A stretch of DNA of 64,000 bases, from assembly GCA_017302455.1 (NCBI GenBank), contig JAFLDO010000022.1, forward strand, positions 1 through 64,000, in the 5' to 3' direction. The DNA comes from Accumulibacter sp. Its GTDB lineage: Bacteria; Pseudomonadota; Gammaproteobacteria; Burkholderiales; Rhodocyclaceae. Under the pieces are notes generated by a model, which was given only the letters and a program-made list of their open reading frames with translations, searched no databases and was not told where the DNA came from. Position numbers and translations under genes: made by a program. This document shows positions 61,820 through 64,000 of the stretch, piece by piece (position 1 is the stretch's first letter; each line of letters begins with the position of its first letter).

Positions 61820-63582
61820 CAGAAATCATTGTCGGTATCGATCTCGGTACGACGAACTCCGAAGTGGCGATCGTTCGCGGCGGGCGCGTCGAGGTCATTC
61901 CGGTTGCGCCTGGCGTGCGCATTCTTCCTTCCCTCGTTGGTGTTGCCGATGACGGGAGCCTGCTGGTTGGCGAAGCGGCGCGCAATCAGTATGCACTGCA
62001 CCCCGAACGCAGCGTGCGCTCGATCAAGCGTCGAATGGGCGAGTACACGGCGGTACAGATGGCCGGGAAGGACTACAGCCCGCAGGAAATCTCGGCGATG
62101 ATCCTGCGTCGGCTGCGCGACATCGCCGAGGCACATATTGGTGAGCCAGTGGGCAAAGCGGTGATTACCGTACCCGCCTATTTCTCCGATGCGCAGCGCC
62201 AGGCGACACGCGAGGCCGGCGAAATTGCCGGTCTGGAGGTGGTACGCATCATCAATGAGCCGACGGCGGCCGCGCTGGCTTACGAAAGCTGTCACAGCGG
62301 CGCGCGCAAGGCGCTGGTCTATGACCTGGGTGGGGGAACCTTCGATGTCTCGGTAGTCAATCTGGAGAGCGACGTCGTCGAAGTACTCGCCAGTCACGGC
62401 AACAATCATCTCGGTGGCGACGATTTCGACCAGAAACTCATTACCTTCGCGATCGATCACCTGAAAGCACAGCACGACATCGACATCAGGCCGCATGCAC
62501 AGGCCATGGCGCGCCTGCAGCATGCCGCTGAAGCCGCAAAGATCACCCTCTCCGACGAGCCGTACGCCACACTTGCGGAAGAGTATCTGTTCGAGAAGGA
62601 CGGGGTGCCGATCCACTTGTCGGTCGAAATCTCACGTGATGACTACGAGGAGATGATCGAACCGTATGTCGCCGAGACGCTCGAAGCCGTACATGTTGCG
62701 TTGAGCGGCGCCGGGCTGACAGTCGCCGACATCAACGAGATCCTGCTCGTTGGCGGTGCGACGCGGACGCCGCTGGTGCAGCGCCGACTCGAAAGTGAAC
62801 TCGGTATGCAGCCGCGCGCCGAAGTCGACCCCGATCTCTGTGTCGCCATGGGCGCCGCCATCCAGGCGGCCGTGATCGCCGGCGGTCAGGCGCCGACGGT
62901 TCTCGTCGATGTGACGCCCTATACCTTTGGTACCAGTGCCCTGGAATACTTCAATGGCGACATGTATCCCTACTGCTACGTGCCGCTGATCCGCAAGAAC
63001 ACGCCGATTCCCGTCTCCAAGAGCGAGGGCTTCTGCACCGTCTTCGATGGTCAGCGCCAAGTGGACATCAACGTCTACCAGGGCGAGGACCCGGACGCCC
63101 TGAACAATATTCAGATTGGGCGTTTTACCATCGAGGGCCTGCGCGACGCACCGGCCGGCAACCCACTGATCACCACCTTCTCGCTGGACCATAACGGTAT
63201 TCTCCAGGTCACTTCGCGCGAGAAGAACACGGGGCTGGTGCACTCGATCACCATCGACAATGCCATCAGCCGCTTCACCGGCGACAAGCTGGGGGAAGCG
63301 CGGCATCGAATCGACGCGCTGTTCCGTGATCAGGATGGCGAGGAGGGGCGCCCAGGCGCAAGCGTTGGGGCAGCGCCGATCGATGACAGTCGACGCCTGC
63401 GCGTCGAAGCCGGTGCCCTGATCGAGAAGGCCGAGCGCCTGCTGGCCAGTGCCGGCACTGAGGACGCCGAGGATCTGGTAAACGGCATCGAGGCGGTCAA
63501 GGATCAGCTCGGCGGACCAGACGCAAGCTTGAAGACGGCGATGGATGCCCTTGCTGATCTCCTGTACTACCTCGATGCCTGA
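61816..63582 (+). CDS. Hsp70-family chaperone (HscC-like)
   Basis: A 588-residue Hsp70, shorter than DnaK (about 640) because the lid is reduced. Phosphate-binding motifs are intact: GIDLGTTNSEVAIVRGGRVE at the start, VYDLGGGTFDVSVVNLESDV near 175, and EILLVGGATRTPLVQRRLES near 312. The substrate-binding domain starts DVTPYTFGTSALEYFNGDMY near 370. These traits place it near HscC-type accessory Hsp70s rather than DnaK or HscA. It is translated with the GrpE-like protein (ATGA overlap) and before the zinc-ribbon protein, with which it overlaps by eight bases. Confidence 0.9.
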   Translation: MTEIIVGIDLGTTNSEVAIVRGGRVEVIPVAPGVRILPSLVGVADDGSLLVGEAARNQYALHPERSVRSIKRRMGEYTAVQMAGKDYSPQEISAMILRRLRDIAEAHIGEPVGKAVITVPAYFSDAQRQATREAGEIAGLEVVRIINEPTAAALAYESCHSGARKALVYDLGGGTFDVSVVNLESDVVEVLASHGNNHLGGDDFDQKLITFAIDHLKAQHDIDIRPHAQAMARLQHAAEAAKITLSDEPYATLAEEYLFEKDGVPIHLSVEISRDDYEEMIEPYVAETLEAVHVALSGAGLTVADINEILLVGGATRTPLVQRRLESELGMQPRAEVDPDLCVAMGAAIQAAVIAGGQAPTVLVDVTPYTFGTSALEYFNGDMYPYCYVPLIRKNTPIPVSKSEGFCTVFDGQRQVDINVYQGEDPDALNNIQIGRFTIEGLRDAPAGNPLITTFSLDHNGILQVTSREKNTGLVHSITIDNAISRFTGDKLGEARHRIDALFRDQDGEEGRPGASVGAAPIDDSRRLRVEAGALIEKAERLLASAGTEDAEDLVNGIEAVKDQLGGPDASLKTAMDALADLLYYLDA

Positions 63583-63955
63583 AACGCTTGATCGTTGCCA
63601 GGCGTGTCGGGCGCGCTTGGCGCAAGACGGCGTCTGTCCGCGTTGCGGCTGCGACTTCTCGCTTGCGCGGCAGGCGATGGAACAAGCAGTGCGCCGGCTG
63701 GAGGAGGCGCTTCGCGCTGTGGCCGTGGGTGACCGAGAGTTGGCCCGCAGCTGCCTGGGCGACTCGCTGGCCATGCACAGGCAGCCACTGGCGCGGGCCA
63801 TCAAGGACTTTCTGGATGCTGACGCCTGCTGCATGGAGAACGGGTACATGGGGCAAGCCCCATTGTTGCCGGCGGACGTTCAGATGGCAGGCGAGCCCGC
63901 TGAGGTCAGGCAAGACGAATGCTGGAACCCGGATGCGCTGGTGCTGCGGATGTAG
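63575..63955 (+). CDS. Small zinc-ribbon protein linked to the chaperone operon
   Basis: A 126-residue protein of unknown function. The N-terminus carries two CxxC knuckles (CQAC at 8-11 and CPRC at 21-24), probably binding zinc. A helical part follows (ARQAMEQAVRRLEEALRAVA and the ARSCLGDSLAMHRQPLARAI segment). The ATG overlaps the end of the Hsp70 gene, so it belongs to the same operon. It could recognise a nucleic acid or a specific partner protein, but no evidence decides. It ends 45 bases from the right edge of the window. Confidence 0.7.
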   Translation: MPETLDRCQACRARLAQDGVCPRCGCDFSLARQAMEQAVRRLEEALRAVAVGDRELARSCLGDSLAMHRQPLARAIKDFLDADACCMENGYMGQAPLLPADVQMAGEPAEVRQDECWNPDALVLRM

Positions 63956-64000
63956 CGGACGGCGAAGGTCGGGCTCGCCGCCGGCTGGTCGTTCGGCTGC

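Overview
This 64 kb window is a high-GC bacterial chromosome segment. Gene content and protein style point to a betaproteobacterium of the Rhodocyclaceae / 'Candidatus Accumulibacter' type (inference). The evidence is polyphosphate kinase, exopolyphosphatase, a RelA-type ppGpp synthetase and a CYTH-CHAD protein within about 18 kb, together with UbiG, the very large NAD-dependent glutamate dehydrogenase, GltIJKL, PqiC/Mla-type lipid transport and MtfA. I saw no rRNA, tRNA or CRISPR array.

Left part (1-8672) is accessory DNA around comEC. It starts with the end of an IS4-family (Tn5/IS50-like) element, a lone hypothetical gene, a chemoreceptor tail fragment and repeats tied to a REP-associated tyrosine transposase (RAYT). 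From about 5.5 to 8.0 kb lies a small integron: four attC sites separate four minus-strand cassettes (three poorly characterised proteins and one VOC-fold protein), ending at an attI-like junction. Next to it is the 5' fragment of an integron integrase (intI), read in the opposite direction and cut off beside an IS66-type transposase remnant. A RAYT unit sits to the left of the cassettes; it removed the 5' end of a HigB-like toxin and cut another cassette reading frame.

Middle part (8673-35203) is housekeeping and physiology: two alpha/beta hydrolases, MtfA, an EamA transporter, RelA convergent with Ppk1, and Ppx divergent from Ppk1. Ppx heads an apparent operon with an Mla-type lipid ABC transporter (permease, ATPase, MCE protein, lipoprotein). 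An acyl-CoA synthetase plus enoyl-CoA hydratase homologue, a degenerate GGDEF sensor, an EcsC protein, a methyltransferase, a K+ channel, the CYTH-CHAD protein, MgtE, a SulP transporter, TrmL and DAHP synthase follow.

Right part (35217-64000): Mfd, a sirtuin, two near-identical OmpA-type genes flanking an MtaD/TrzA-like deaminase, then UbiG-Gph, a CbiX-like chelatase, TrmO, a small secreted protein, PdxH and an M61 peptidase. A nitrogen module follows: GltI, periplasmic asparaginase, GltJ, GltK, GltL and NAD-glutamate dehydrogenase, which together could import Glu/Asp and degrade Asn/Glu. The window ends with a five-gene overlapping operon encoding an 837-residue TPR-like protein, a J-like protein lacking HPD, a GrpE-like factor, an HscC-like Hsp70 and a small zinc-ribbon protein. 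The integron remnant and this chaperone operon are the most interesting parts.
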